A DNA stretch of 64,000 bases from Chrysomallon squamiferum (GCA_012295275.1 CM022670.1:29281938-29345937); one strand, 5' to 3'; shown: positions 1 through 13,238, counted from the first letter of the stretch. Made by a program: numbers and translations. The notes: a model not told the origin generated them from the sequence alone.

Positions 1-1224
1 CTGGAAAATCTTAGAGCGGGTATGATAATGATACTTCAGCATTAACATTTCCCAAACTTGAGAGAATGTGTATATCATAAAAAAAAATGTTAGCATTAAT
101 ATCATTTATCAATACTGTAATTTTAAAAGAATTTCTTCATCACATCCTTTTGTTTAAAAAAAATGTTAATCTAATTTTATAATTTTTTCTGTTTCAGTGT
201 CCAGGATTATCTATCAAGGATAACATTTTACATCGAGGACTTACTCAAGAGGTGGGTGCTACTTGTAAATATTTGATATCGTAACTGTTGTTTATATTTA
301 GATGCAAATTCTTATTCTTCAGGAAAGTTTATTTTTACATGTTTTTATTGATTACATTACTTTTTTTTTTTTTTTTTCTTTTTTTTATCATTACAGTTTT
401 ATAGTTTATAATTTTTGTTACAGAATTTAAGTACCATTGAAGAGAACATTTTTGTTATTGAAACTTAATATTTAAAATACTAACATAAACCATTTATATA
501 AATATTGTTTCATTCCTTTTTTTAGTTATTTATTTAATATATATATATATATATATATATTTCTTTAAATTTATAATTAATTAAAATGGCTAATGGTTTA
601 TTTTATTCAGATGACTTCTGGAGAGTTCAAGTTTGCACTGCAAGTTGAGATGGTTTTGAATAAAATTCCACAACCAGAATACCGCCAGCTGATGGTTGAA
701 GCACTGATGGTGTTGAGTGTAATGGCAGAATCTGATGGATCGCGGATAAACATGAATCATATCATTGAGGTGGACAAACTCATCAGAGAAGCAAATGATC
801 TCTTTATAGAAGATCAGGTATAATTTAGAATACTTGTATTGTTACAATAATTACAAGCATTTTGATAGCCTTGTTCATTTTATTCTTGTACTTGAATTAA
901 ATATTAAAATCTTTTAAAATGTTACTAATAGAGTGTGTGTATGTGTGTCTGTCTGTCTGTCTATGTCTTGTGTGTGTGAGAAACAAATTCGATGTAACTA
1001 AATTTGTTCACTTGTTTAATACCAGAAAGTGAATTTGTCTTTTTCAGAAAATGACTACTAGAGATGTAGCTGAATCTTGTGGTGTGAATGGTGTGAATCA
1101 GCACTTCTATGACAGTGCCCCTAGCGGCAGATTTGGGACTATGTCATATCTGTGTCGAGCACTGGCTAAAATGATGCATCTTGGTGCATCACCTACTGAC
1201 AATGTAGACTGTGTCGTCAGTTGA
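1..1224 (+). CDS. PHKA: Phosphorylase b kinase regulatory subunit alpha, C-terminal exons (5' partial)
   Basis: This is the last part of the large calmodulin-regulated alpha subunit of glycogen phosphorylase kinase, the cytosolic complex that activates glycogen phosphorylase. Exons read as 1-19 (end of an exon, ..WKILER), 198-251 (CPGLSIKDN..), 611-817 (MTSGEFKFALQVE..IEDQ) and 1048-1224, with stop codon 1222-1224; all junctions are phase 0 with GT/AG borders. The segments VLNKIPQPEYRQLMVEA and FYDSAPSGRFGTMSYL follow the vertebrate alpha subunit closely; the beta subunit differs at the second motif. The protein ends CVVS, a CaaX box for farnesylation, as both regulatory subunits of this kinase have in vertebrates. 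The 5' part of the gene lies left of the window. Family assignment is firm; muscle versus liver paralogue cannot be told. Confidence 0.93.
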
Positions 1225-2460
1225 TTAGTTTCAAACATAATTCAAAAAAAAAACCAAAAACGTATGCAGCCATGATTAACCTTGTTACATTTCTTTAAAA
1301 AAAAAGAAAGAAAGAAAAGTCATGACCAGTCAGTCAAAAAAAAAACAAAAAAAATCACATCCCAAGAAAAATTATCTGAATTTAACAACTGACCTAAGGT
1401 TTTTTTTATTTTCAGTGATGGTCTGTAATATGATACAGCTGTGATTATCTGTTTAACTTGGGGGAATTTTTTTGTCATGGTTGGATTGGAGAATTTAATC
1501 TTATTTATTAAAGAGTTTTACACATTCTGCTGGGATTATCTGCCACAAACTTCAGTTCCCCGATTGTTTTGTTTTTAACACTAGAATGAAACTTGCATGA
1601 ATTTAATAAATGCAGTATGGTTGGGGGGTTATTCTAGTTTTTTTTTTTTTATATACAGGCATAAATATATGTATAAACTGAGAAATTATCTTTAAATGAA
1701 GTGACTTTCCCAGGACAAATTAACAAGGAATAAAACTGAAAATTCTTAACTGAAAAATGGAATGATCAAGCTTTCATTGCCACTAATATTTCAAACAAAT
1801 ATAGGTTGTTAATATCATACATAATTACAGTCTCATTACTATCCAGAAAGTTGTATAAGTGGTAATGTGATTTGTTTTTGCTCTGAAACACATGAAGTGT
1901 ATCAAACTTGTGATTTATCTAACTTAAAAATATACATCACTGGTCTTCAAGTTATTTTAAAAACTGACACATCATAGGTGTTATCAACTTTAAAATACTG
2001 TTTTAACTGGCACTGCAGTTCTAGCAACATCTTTGATGCTTCTTTTGAAAAAAATTCTCCTTAGAACAAAAATGTATTTAAAAAAATAGTGATCCAATTT
2101 TGGGGATCTTTTACCTTTTGTTATCCAGTAGAGGTGAATCTTTTATATACATTTTTTTTTTTAGTTACTTATTTTACTATTATTATTTTTAAAGATTTAT
2201 TTATTATTTTTATTTTTTAATTTAATTTTTTTTTAATGCGGAGATTTGTATGTTGTTTGTTGGTATTCATCTTTATTTAATCTTTTGTTGTTACTTTTGA
2301 TTTCTATACCTTTCTTTTTTATGTTGGATAAAAACAATGGTTTTGAAATGTACACTTTTATATCCTTTCTAAATATGTATATCATTTATTTATTGTTTAA
2401 TTTTGTTACCAAAGTTATTGAAATTGTTTAGTTTTATTTGACAATAAATTAACACGGATT
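1225..2460 (+). other. PHKA 3' UTR and likely polyadenylation region
   Basis: AT-rich sequence directly downstream of the PHKA stop codon. AATAAA hexamers lie at 1605-1610 and 2443-2448, either of which could end the transcript. I see no other gene here; the short reading frame at 2246-2431 is a run of Leu/Ile/Phe codons from T-rich DNA. Confidence 0.5.
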
Positions 2461-3972
2461 GTTTTTGCTTTTTCATTTATTTATATAACATGCAATGAAC
2501 TATCAGAAAAAAAAAAAATTATAAAAACTATTGATAAAATGATAAGATTTTCACACCTTTATTTTATTAAGAAAATATGAATAAAAATAATAGATCCTTC
2601 AACACAGACTAATTAATGTATAAATATTGTAAAACTGACAAGATATTTAGATTTTCATTTTCAAAAAAGCAAATGTACATATGTAAATATAATTTAAAAA
2701 ATGGCATTAACATTTCGAAACTGTAAACTAACTTCATTTTCTCTATCACTTTTGTTTCTGAATAGCAGATCCTATAATTGTCATATATAAATATCCATAA
2801 AACATGTATAATATAGTTTGCATAAAATTATATATAAAAAAATGGGACACAATTTTCACATCTGTTAGATAAAATATTTGAAGTTTCAGGATAAATAATT
2901 AAATAGACTTGTATTATATATATTTACACCTGCATGATAATACTGATTCTTTGTTGTTTTTCAGATAAGAATTAAAAACACATGTTGTCCAGAAATAAGG
3001 TTCTATAATCAGATCTACAAAATGAATAGAGCTTAATCTAGGGTCAAGTTCTTTATTTTAATTGTTGTTGTTTTTTTGTTATATTTTTAGAATAAATTTG
3101 TTGAGCCTAATACAGGACATCTTTCCATATTATTTTTTTTTTTAATGTTTGAAAAAGTCAATATATTTGTAATTAAAAACAGTGGTTCTGTCCAGTAAAA
3201 ATATAAAATTTAAAATATACAATTAATTTATAACCTATAGCTTCAAATATACAATTAATGTTCATCAGTTACTTTCAAAGCTATTATACTGATATCTTTT
3301 TAATTTAAAATAATATATATATAAAAAATAATAATAATAATAATAGATGTACAAACACACCTGAGAAGAAATTAATATAAAATAAATATAATTTATAATA
3401 CTCCTTTTATATATGCCAGTATTACTGAAAAAGGACATAATTATACAGGTAATTTAATTCAGACAGCTAAAAAAACACTAAATATTTATTATTAATAATG
3501 TGTAACAAAACGAGAATTCTTATTATGCACCTTTTGTTTTTAACACTGATATTGCTGCCATTTTACATATTTTTCAAGATAGTTGTATCTTTAAAACTCA
3601 TATTCTGAGACAGTATAATAAAAATTTGTATTTTTGTTTTCACAATATTCCTTCCAGTTTTCAAAAGTTGCTCTGTAATGCACAGACATAATGTAGATTA
3701 AACTCATTACAAAAATAAATAAATAAAAAAAGATCTATTTATATCAGTAATTTATGTATCGGTTATTTCTAGTTTTATATACTAGTTCACATTACAAAGC
3801 TTGTATTCTTATTTACTGAAACAGTCTGTTTCAATTTTACCCTAATGATGAGAAAAAGATGTGATACATCCATTAACAATTTATCACTGATAAGGACCAA
3901 TATAAATACATTTTCTTATTGGCTTCACAAATTATCTCACTCTACCACACAGAACACAACATAAGTCAACAA
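2461..3972. other. Convergent spacer, AT-rich
   Basis: Spacer between two converging genes. It holds A/T runs and short ATA repeats near 3313-3345 but no recognised coding or RNA gene. The 3' UTR of the minus-strand S-acyltransferase must lie in its right part. Confidence 0.5.
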
Positions 3973-6900
3973 TCAGACAATGTTTACAGTTAGAAATTCA
4001 ACTTCATGTTCATATGGAGGTTTCCGCAAGTGAAAGAACTCGAGGAAATTATTTTTCACACCCCTGTCAAATGGGTTGTAGAAGTTTCCTTTGCCATCTT
4101 TTAAATACTGGTACCGCTTTCTATTGATTCGTTCATTGGTTGTCAAGTTTACTGCAGCATGCACAATCTGAAGAAAAATAAAACAAATTGTTTTTTTAAA
4201 TACACAATATAATTAACTTTTTCACTACCAAGCAAAGTAATTTCATGTTTTTATTCAAACTACAGAGCAAACTGAGATGGAGACCAGAGCTGTAACTATT
4301 TAATTCATCATTAGTTTTAGTTACTATCCACAGATCTCCAGAAACAGTTGTTTTACATGGATTGTTATTGCTTTTTTACTTATTTAATATGCAATTTGTG
4401 TCCGGTTGGATTTATTTTTTGGTATTAAAATATATATGTTTTAAATTTAAAAAACTCAATGCATCAGTGCAATCATGCTGTAAAATATTAACCAGTTTTG
4501 CAAATAGTAGAAACAAAGCTGGCATATATCTACTACTAAAGAAAAACAATCTCATTTCCAAATGTATTCAGTACTTCTGCATAACACAACATTTTTTTTC
4601 TGAATTAACAGTTTCACTGGTCTGAGTTCTGGGAGATTTATAAAAGACTTAAACATTATTTTTTTAATCATCCACTTTTTCCATTAGCTTGTTTTATATC
4701 ATATTTGCACTGACTGACATCAGACAGTTCAATAATGAGGTAAAGAAACTGATCTGTTATTTTTGAGGCCAGCATTTTTAAACACAAACTAACTCTTACC
4801 ACAAATCCTGCTATGTACAACGCAATGATGGTATAGAAAGCACAAAGCAGGATATAGAAATAATAATCAGCCCTCATGACCCAGTTCTCATAGAAATGCA
4901 GTGTGTAAATTCCAAGAGTCAATGACAGTGACAAGTTAATTCCAGTAAATATCACAAACAAAGTAAATGAAATTCTGGAATGTGAAAAATAATGAGTGAT
5001 GAACACGTACATGGTAGTCTTCAGCAGAAAACTATTATCATTATGATACAATATAACAAAGTTACGTTATTGTTAAATTTTATAGTTATGGTAGCTGTTT
5101 GCAGCTTTAATCTTAATGTCAAAATACATATCTAAAACTTTGTTACACTATACACAAAATGGACAATTTTCTGCTGACAATAACTACCATTAATAAAGTT
5201 ATTTGGTTCTTTTGAGAGAAGACTGGTTCAAACATCTATTAAAAGATTTGAAAAATCAACTCAGAAATAACCATAATCACTTCAATCATACTTCTTATAT
5301 ATATATACACACATGTATATGTATATGTATATATATAGACCCAAAGTAACATAAAAAAAAAAATAATCCTCAAACCAGTTATCTCTCAAAAACATCCAAA
5401 TTTTTTTCAGGAATTGAAATCTTACCGTCATCCAAAACACAACAACTATAGCAAACGAGAAGAATAGCACTTCCAGCCCCCCAATTGCAATAGCCCAGTC
5501 CCAGCTGTGCTTGGTGAGCATGTAACAACACAAGTAGTCAGTGATCAGCACTTCTATGAAGATTGTCAGAAGAAAACCAAAGAACCATACCCTACAAATG
5601 AACAAACAAATCTTTGTCACCACTTAACTATTTAACTCCTAGACAACTTAAATACTTTTTGTTTATCAGCAGGGTCTTATTCCTTCTAAGAATAACATTA
5701 ATTTCAACCCAAAAATTAACTTTACTTCTGAAATAATCCTTCAATTAAATTACTAATGGCCATTTTTATACTAAAATATAAGTAGTTCTGAAGGCTAAAG
5801 CCTTAATAAAGTAAATATTTGCAGATTACAAGAGAATAATGTTTGATTGTCATGAATATTTTGTCTGACTTTGAATATCTAACTTTCATTTAGGTGCTTT
5901 TTATAATTATGTGCCAATATGTATTAAGGTAGACTATACTTACTTTTTAATAAAAAGTGATAGATCCTTTGTTTTATATAATGTAACAGTTACTGAAGAT
6001 CAAAATCTAAACCCTGACATCCAAGATATCTTTTAAAATCAGGTTCAGTCTAATGAATGTTTTTCTTATTAGAATTGGTTAAATGTTTATGAACTAATGT
6101 AGAACTCGATCTCAATTTACATTTAAGGCCAACTGTAGTACTAGTTGTATTGAGATAAATAAAAAGAAAAGAAAACAACCACTGCCAAAAATGAAAAGAT
6201 TTTACTGTAAAAATAAATGTAGCTCCGCATTAACTGAATGATAAAAGGACAATGGGCCTAGGAGATAAAGCAACTAATAAATAGAAAATAGAAACAAGCT
6301 TACAACACACAAAGTAAGTCTTTCACTACACTAAATCGAAAGCAATTATAGGAACAATTCAACCATTTCACAAAAAGTAGAAGAGAAGCTTTTAGTAATA
6401 AATATATCCATTTAATATATTAGACCATATATATTCAATCAGTATAAATATGTATGTATATGAAACACAGTACACACATGGTTTCAAACACAGAAAAATA
6501 AAAATAACAGTACTGATTCATGCATAGAAGAAAACTAATATACATCTTCATTCCAAAGATAAATAACAAAAACATAAAACAGAGGCATGCATTCAGGTTT
6601 TGCAAAGTTTTCTTCTGACTAATCCTAATAGAGACTGACACCAAACTAGCCAAAGCCAAATATACATATGCATGTGTGACATATTATTTAATTTTAAGTT
6701 ATTTATTTCAACAGACTGAAATCTATAAACATTATTAAAATTTTGCTCTGGCTTATTGATGAATTTGCTTGTTTTTTTTTTTTTTCGCTTACTATAATCT
6801 GCCTCATTCTTTACATTGATGTTTTGAATGCAACAATTAGATACATTATAATAATCCTAAAATGAATGCAACACAAACAGCATTAAAAAAATCAAAGGTA

Positions 6901-9900
6901 TTTAAAAGCTCTTGTCTTCACATATAGCATCTAGATCTAAAATATTGAAGCCCATGCATTCTTTAATTAATAATAAATGTATGCGTTTTATAAATACAAA
7001 ACAGCAATACAGAAAATGTTAAAAATACAACAGCTCATGCTTGTTGTTAAAATTAATATTAAAAAATATGTACTATCTATATAAAACCAATAATTCATGT
7101 CTGTTCTTGTAATTTATAAAGCATACAAGCCCTAAAGATTTAAATATAAAATGTTAAAAAATACTGAAACTCATGCCTGTTATTGTAACCAACACAGTTG
7201 TAGATGTATGGACAATGATGGTCAAATTCCTTGATACAGCGGTTACAGACACGACAGTGTTTTGCTCTAATTGGTTTCACTGTCCTACATGTGTGACACA
7301 ATCGACTTAAAGGATTCTTGCCCTGTTTCCACTCATCAAAGTGTGCAACCTGAAAGTGTAAAATTTAGTCATTATTAATATTCTAAAAAATATTAGCATT
7401 TAAACACCAAGTAATTTATTGAAGATATTCTGATTTTCATATGATTACAATAAAAATTAATAAATACATTTTTGGAAATTAGTGTCTTCAAGTTCTTAAG
7501 TACTTTAATAAGTGATTTTTTTAAAGTAATTTAACAGAGACTTGGAATTGATCTCTGTTTAACACCACAGACAATCAACATCTCCTTACAAAATTTAAAA
7601 AAAAAACATTTAAAAAGTTAATGAATGTTTTTTAAAACACAACCACAACCTTCACCAAAATAATCTAGTGCCTGTTTTGTACTAGTACCTGTTTTATAGC
7701 TTGGTCATATTCGGGTATATTTCTTGGTAGAAATCCAGGATCAATTGAATTTGAATGATATAAACAGAGCCACATAAATATGTTTGTAATTATGAAAATT
7801 ATGTGTAAACTTTGCAGTTCATAAAATGTCACAGGCAAACACTGTAAAAACAAAGAAATTTTCTTTTAAGTATTAGACATGTAAATTATTTATTTTCACA
7901 TCTCAAACTGGTTAAAACTATAAGTTTAAGCTCTTTCCTGCATGGATAACAAATTATATACAACAAAATAATAACAATAACAATAACAATAACAATAATA
8001 ATTATGATAAGTAATTAAATTGTTCCTGAATGTTCAAACATTTGGCTAAAACTTTCACAGATAATGAGATATAAAGAAAAGTAATAAAAGAATAATAATA
8101 ATAATAATAATAATAATCAGTACTTCAAATTAATTAATTTGAATTGTAGTTTTTATTTTAGAAATGTTTTACCTTAATAATATACATGGGGTAACCCCAC
8201 ACAAGTATATTTACGAGGAAAAACAACAGTGCTCCTTTGCTGTTGCCAGGTGGTCCAAACATTATTGCCCTGGGAAAAAAGTAATAAAAGAAAGAAATTA
8301 AAACAAAATTTTGTTCTTTTACCCACTAAATATTTTCAGTGGATGCAGAAAACCAATTTTGAAATGTGATTATAAGTAATTATATTAATTTTCTATGTTA
8401 ATGATTATACAATCTTATTAGGTGGTTTTTTTACTTGTTTTTTCAATGACTAATTCAGCAAAACATTTTAATATATTTGATGATTTACTATGAAATTTAA
8501 ATCTGAATTTCATTTTTAAAAGTTGAAAAGAGTATAAAAACATTATTACCAAATGTCTATTCTTGGAAATATGCTTGTTCTGAATTTTGATTCTTTCCTG
8601 AGATATGTCACAATATTTTCATGCTTTCTACCTGTTGCTAACATAATAGGTGTTTTGCCATTTTTGTCTGGCAAATCTATGTCAACTCCATCCTGTAATA
8701 ACAAAAAGAACTAAAAATAGTTTTAAGATTTATCAGGTACAGAATTATAATTCAGAATATAAATTTCATAAACAATTTTAATATTTTATTATCTGAAATC
8801 TATATATAAACTGAAATAAGGTTAATAAAAACAGCTATGGCATAAATTTCTTAGTTATTTTTGTATCAGTTTGGGTGAAAAGAATTTGGACCAAAATTAA
8901 AACAAGTTAATATTTTCTGACAAGCAGGGGTGGAATTACACGTATTTTTTACAATGATATAATTCAAAAAAAAACAATGCACATGTTGCACACAATTTTG
9001 ACATGTTAATGAAAAAGAAAAACAGAGACTGATTTCTCTGAACTTACTTGTTCACACAGCTCTTTCACTGCTGTGAGATTTCCATTGATACAAGCAAGAT
9101 GGAGAGGTGTCTGACCATAGTGGTCCTTTTGGCGTGGATTAAACCCAGAGTAGATCAACAATCTCATTAATTCCGAATGACCTAACATACAAAGGAAAAG
9201 GTACTGTAAAATTTTCATTTACATTCTTATCAAATCTATTTTTTTATTATTAAAATGTTCTTTTAATGCAATAACTTTTTACTAAATTTACTTCTTGGGG
9301 TTATGGTCATATGCACAAGTATAATGCCCTTAGCTGAGTATATAGTTGAAAAACAAAAGAAAACAACACTAAAATGCAATAAACACCAATATGAAAAAAC
9401 CCTATTAAAATGGATGAAACACCAATAACAAAAATAATACTAAACAGTATACTGGAGCCCAAGGGTTATTCTTGGTTATTACAATGCATAATTGAATATT
9501 TTATCAATATTTGGTCAGTTCTAATAATAGCATATGAAAAAAACACTACATGTATTTTTGAGTTAAATTTCTGAAACTGTTTTCTTAGATTTATGATCTA
9601 CTGCTAATAGTAACATCTCATAAAATTTAATTCTTATTCAAAGAAACTGTTTAACCAAAAACTTATTTATGAAGAAAAATGCAAACTACAACAAAAATTC
9701 AGGAGAGATTATTACTTTCTCATATATACCATTAACCCTTGAAGTAATCCAAATGTAACTTTTCTGATTAGCAATATAACATTCTTTTTATAAAAACATA
9801 TCTAATTTTATTATTATTATTATCCACAAAATGTTCTGTTTGTATGTGTTATACCTTTGAATGCTGCCCAGTGTAAAGCATTATCACCATCTTTGTCTAC

Positions 9901-11697
9901 AAGCTGCAGTCGTGCTCCTTTACCCATCAGATAGCCTGCTAACATGGTCTGCCCATACTGAGCTGCAACAATGAGTGGTGTGCAGCCTTTGTTGTCCATA
10001 ACATCCAGTGAAACACCGACCTGCACCAGAATGTCAACAATTGCTATATGTCCATTAACACAGGCCCAGTGTATTGGATGTGCACCAAGATCATTCGCAC
10101 TTGGTTCATCAACAGGTGCTTTGTTTTCAATCATGTACCGCAAAATAGTGGTGTGACCACCTAGACACACCCAGTGAGCAGGAGTGTGGCCTTTGTCATC
10201 TTTGACAGAAAAAACCTCTGGACCACGCAATTCAACCAAGGTCTGAATTGGAACAAGAAGGCTGAAAAAAAAAAAAAAAAAACATATACAGGTATTAGAT
10301 TTTATAACAGACATTTCTAAATAATTAAAATTGTATTTTTCTTGGTATCACAATATATAGTTTCAAATATAACATAAATCTGAGATCTTACTGATCAATA
10401 TCATTAGGCTGACCTTATATTTTAAATATTATGCTTCAGATACTTAACAAAACCAAAAGACAGAAGTCTGTTCAATCCATAATTGTTTGTTATTACAAAA
10501 TAATCTGTAATTGTAAATATCTTTTTAATGAAAACTCAACAAATGTTTAAAAATATAATTTAAATTAGCATAATGTCTGAATATGGTCAACAGAAAATTC
10601 AATTACATTTATTAGAACATAAGAAACAGTTTTATCACTAACAAAAATTACCCACAACTGTATTACATATTTAATAAACATTCTCATAACAAAAACATCA
10701 GAAAAATGAAATTTAGTTCTATTTATAGTTTTAAAATTTAACTTTTAGTGCCACTGGAATATCTGATATAGCCATTGTCTTTTTATTTTGCAACATTCAG
10801 AAATAATGATGCAGAATTAATATTTTGTTCTGCTTTTTTTGCTGTTTTTTAAATATTCCAGTCTTTCATGCAATTTTCCTTAGGTTTAACAATGCACATA
10901 GCTTGAATAGATAGTAATCTGGAATATAAATATATAATTATTAAAAAAATAATAATAATAAAAGTGTCATGTATGTCACATTTTAATCAAACAAATTAAA
11001 TTAATCATGCATACAAATATTGTTTCTTCATATTTAAAAAAAAAAATTAAATAACATACTGACATTATTTTGGCAATTGTTTTGCCCAGTTCATTTTAAT
11101 ATTTAATTATTAGTTTTATTTACCATTGGCACTGGTTATTAAAATGATAGTTAACCTTTCACTTTTTCCCATTTATTATTATTATTTGATAATAAAATAA
11201 ATACAAAATTAATAGCCCATACTAGTGATTAACTGAATAATTGAACTGATTACTGCTAGCAGTTATGAGTTATGTAGATCTTGAAATTCAGAAATATGAA
11301 AAATTCAGCCAAACAGCTGCTTCATGTCGACTGTTTATTATTACACGGAAATAGAAATTACGTTACTTAATTAAGCTGATGAAATTAAATGTTTTAATAA
11401 ATTATTTTATTAAATGAAATAAATAAATAAAACAAATAAACAAATAATTTCAAAATCCAAAGACGTTTAAACATGTACAAACACAAGTAAACAACATCAT
11501 GACTTAAATGATAAGAATGAGCCAGAACTAGTTCGTGAACTTATGATATTTTACCCAGCTTTGATAGCATCAAATATAGGATCACATTTTTGCCCTTCAT
11601 TACTAGTTTTTCCTTCCAAAAATCTCTTTTCCCCGGGTGCCAACTGTTCTGTTGGCGCCTGCATATCTGAAATTTTCGACCCATGCAACGCCGACAT
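3973..11697 (-). CDS. Ankyrin-repeat DHHC palmitoyltransferase (TIP1/PAT24-like; HIP14/ZDHHC17 architecture)
   Basis: Protein S-acyltransferase that moves palmitate from CoA to protein cysteines in Golgi/endosomal membranes. Coding exons in order (minus strand): 11697-11555, 10261-9855, 9181-9048, 8692-8550, 8269-8173, 7841-7689, 7349-7165, then 5591-5426 or 4974-4800, then 4167-3973. All phases join; either alternative exon gives a complete protein (540 or 543 aa). About six ankyrin repeats (residues ~70-263) precede TM1-TM2 (~288-337), the cysteine-rich domain (377-421, with every family Cys/His in place) and DHHC at 402-405, then TM3-TM4. The C-terminal exon has the LTTNE (TTxE) motif and a PaCCT-type NPFDRG segment. 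That tail and the repeat AAQYGQT resemble plant TIP1 more than human ZDHHC17. Oddity: DHHC is followed by Pro-Tyr rather than the usual Pro-Trp. The start codon at 11697 follows a probable 5'-UTR splice acceptor (exon begins 11703). Confidence 0.9.
4800..4974 (-). CDS. Alternative exon 8b of the ankyrin-DHHC gene (TM3-loop-TM4 version B)
   Basis: This 175-nt exon follows a good polypyrimidine tract and acceptor (CACATTCCAG). Like exon 8a, it starts with one base completing the Gln codon from the DHHC exon and ends in phase 0 before GTAAGAG. It encodes ISFTLFVIFTGINL.., a loop with FYENWVMRADYY and a hydrophobic helix ending AGFV, the same helix-loop-helix layout as 8a. A weaker upstream AG (exon start 5018) would let both exons be used in frame, giving 613 aa with four helices after DHHC, which is not the family topology. 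Confidence 0.8.
5426..5591 (-). CDS. Alternative exon 8a of the ankyrin-DHHC gene (TM3-loop-TM4 version A)
   Basis: This 166-nt exon starts with one base completing the split codon from the DHHC exon (CA+G, Gln) and ends at a codon boundary before GTAAGA. It encodes VWFFGFLLTIF.., a Trp-containing loop (TKHSWDW) and a second hydrophobic helix ending FWMT. Joined to the exon at 4167-3973 it gives the normal two-helix spacing between the NCVG motif and LTTNE. Its 3' end is phase 0, so it cannot be followed in frame by the strong acceptor of the exon at 4974-4800. Confidence 0.85.
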
Positions 11698-11982
11698 TTT
11701 GGCCTGCAAGGAAACATAGACTGGCTCCAAACCCATTAAACCTTGCCATGTTGCCAAGATCATGCAACACAATTGCACATTTCAGTCTATTATAGTTTGT
11801 TACGTTACTTAGGAAAATTATCGCTACATTTCCACTTAGTTTAATAAACAGGTCTTTAATATATATTGTATTTCTGAATAATTTATAACATTGGAAACAA
11901 AGTCACTTTATCAAAAAGGTCGCTATTTACATTATAGTTTATCTTGTTTTATTTTTTATTTTTTTTAGTTAGGTGAGGGTGT

Positions 11983-11983
11983 A

Positions 11984-12082
<99 letters not shown>

Positions 12083-12097
12083 TAAATAATAATAATA
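11983..12097. repeat. AAT trinucleotide microsatellite with an AAAT interruption
   Basis: Nearly uninterrupted ATA/ATAA repeats over about 115 bp, visible directly. Confidence 0.95.
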
Positions 12098-12511
12098 GAA
12101 AACAGTTTCAGATCTGATTTTTCTCATCAAATTTTAAACACACACATGGGACCGTAAATTAAAGTTTACTATGATAATGGGTAACTTCATAATCATACTA
12201 ATAAATTGAATCAGAAATTAATTGTTAGTAGATATAATTAGAGTGTTGTTTTTTTTAAATTTTATTTTTGATTTTTTTTTTTAGTGGTTGGGTTAAAATA
12301 ATTTCTTAAAGATGCAGACTATAATTAACCGTTTAGTTTGTTGAATAGATTTACTCCTCTTAAAAAATGTTCGTAGGCAGTCTCTTTTGGAAGATAAAGG
12401 CATGTTAGACCAAGTCCATGATTTCAGTGATCTTTCTGAATCCCCTTCCACAACAACCATGATTGAATGCTGGTCAGCTATAATATAACGTAATATATAA
12501 TATAACGTGTG

Positions 12512-12514
<3 letters not shown>

Positions 12515-12597
<83 letters not shown>
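12515..12597. repeat. Compound microsatellite (TG)n(AG)n, copy 1
   Basis: A run of alternating TG switches abruptly into alternating GA without a gap. The same order recurs about 700 bp downstream. Confidence 0.95.
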
Positions 12598-12599
<2 letters not shown>

Positions 12600-13238
12600 G
12601 TTTATTGCGCAAAGGAATATTTTAAAAATGAAGGAAGAAAAAATAGAAAGAACAAATAAAAAAAAAACACCTTTAAAATGAATACAAGCATTATTGATCT
12701 GTAGTTTACCATCTCATGTTTCAATCATAACAGCGAAATCCAACCGTGCATAGAGAAGCCGTCAGTTAGTTTTCTGTACTTTTAATATCGTGTTTACATA
12801 TTGATTTTGATGGAACTGATGGCCCATCAAAGTCCATTCTGAATATTTACTGCCATTCCGATCTATTTATGATCATAATGGTGCGTTATCTATGAATGTT
12901 TGCATAACATTATATATTTAATAGCAACTAAAAACAAAACTGGCAGTTTTCCGATTGCTATAACATACATACATACATACATGCACACATATATGCATAC
13001 ATCCTCATAAAGACATATATGTCCGTACACTCATACACACATATATATACATGCATACATACACATTACACACATACATACGTATATATACTGGAACGAA
13101 ATATCTTAAAAATAAGTCATGTGCAGTATGATGTGTTTATGAAGGGTTTCAGGATGTGATGTATAAACCCCATTTCTAGCCATATTTACATTTTTGCAAT
13201 GTAAACATACGTACAAATATGCGATAGAGTTGACGTCA

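Noticed and set aside
4362-4625. 87-residue plus-strand frame
   Set aside because: Lies antisense within an intron of the S-acyltransferase gene, low complexity, no recognisable motif.
6435-6659. Hydrophobic minus-strand frame between the DHHC exon and exon 8a, a possible third alternative TM exon
   Set aside because: No acceptor with the required one-base phase plus a good donor; composition fits random T-rich sequence.
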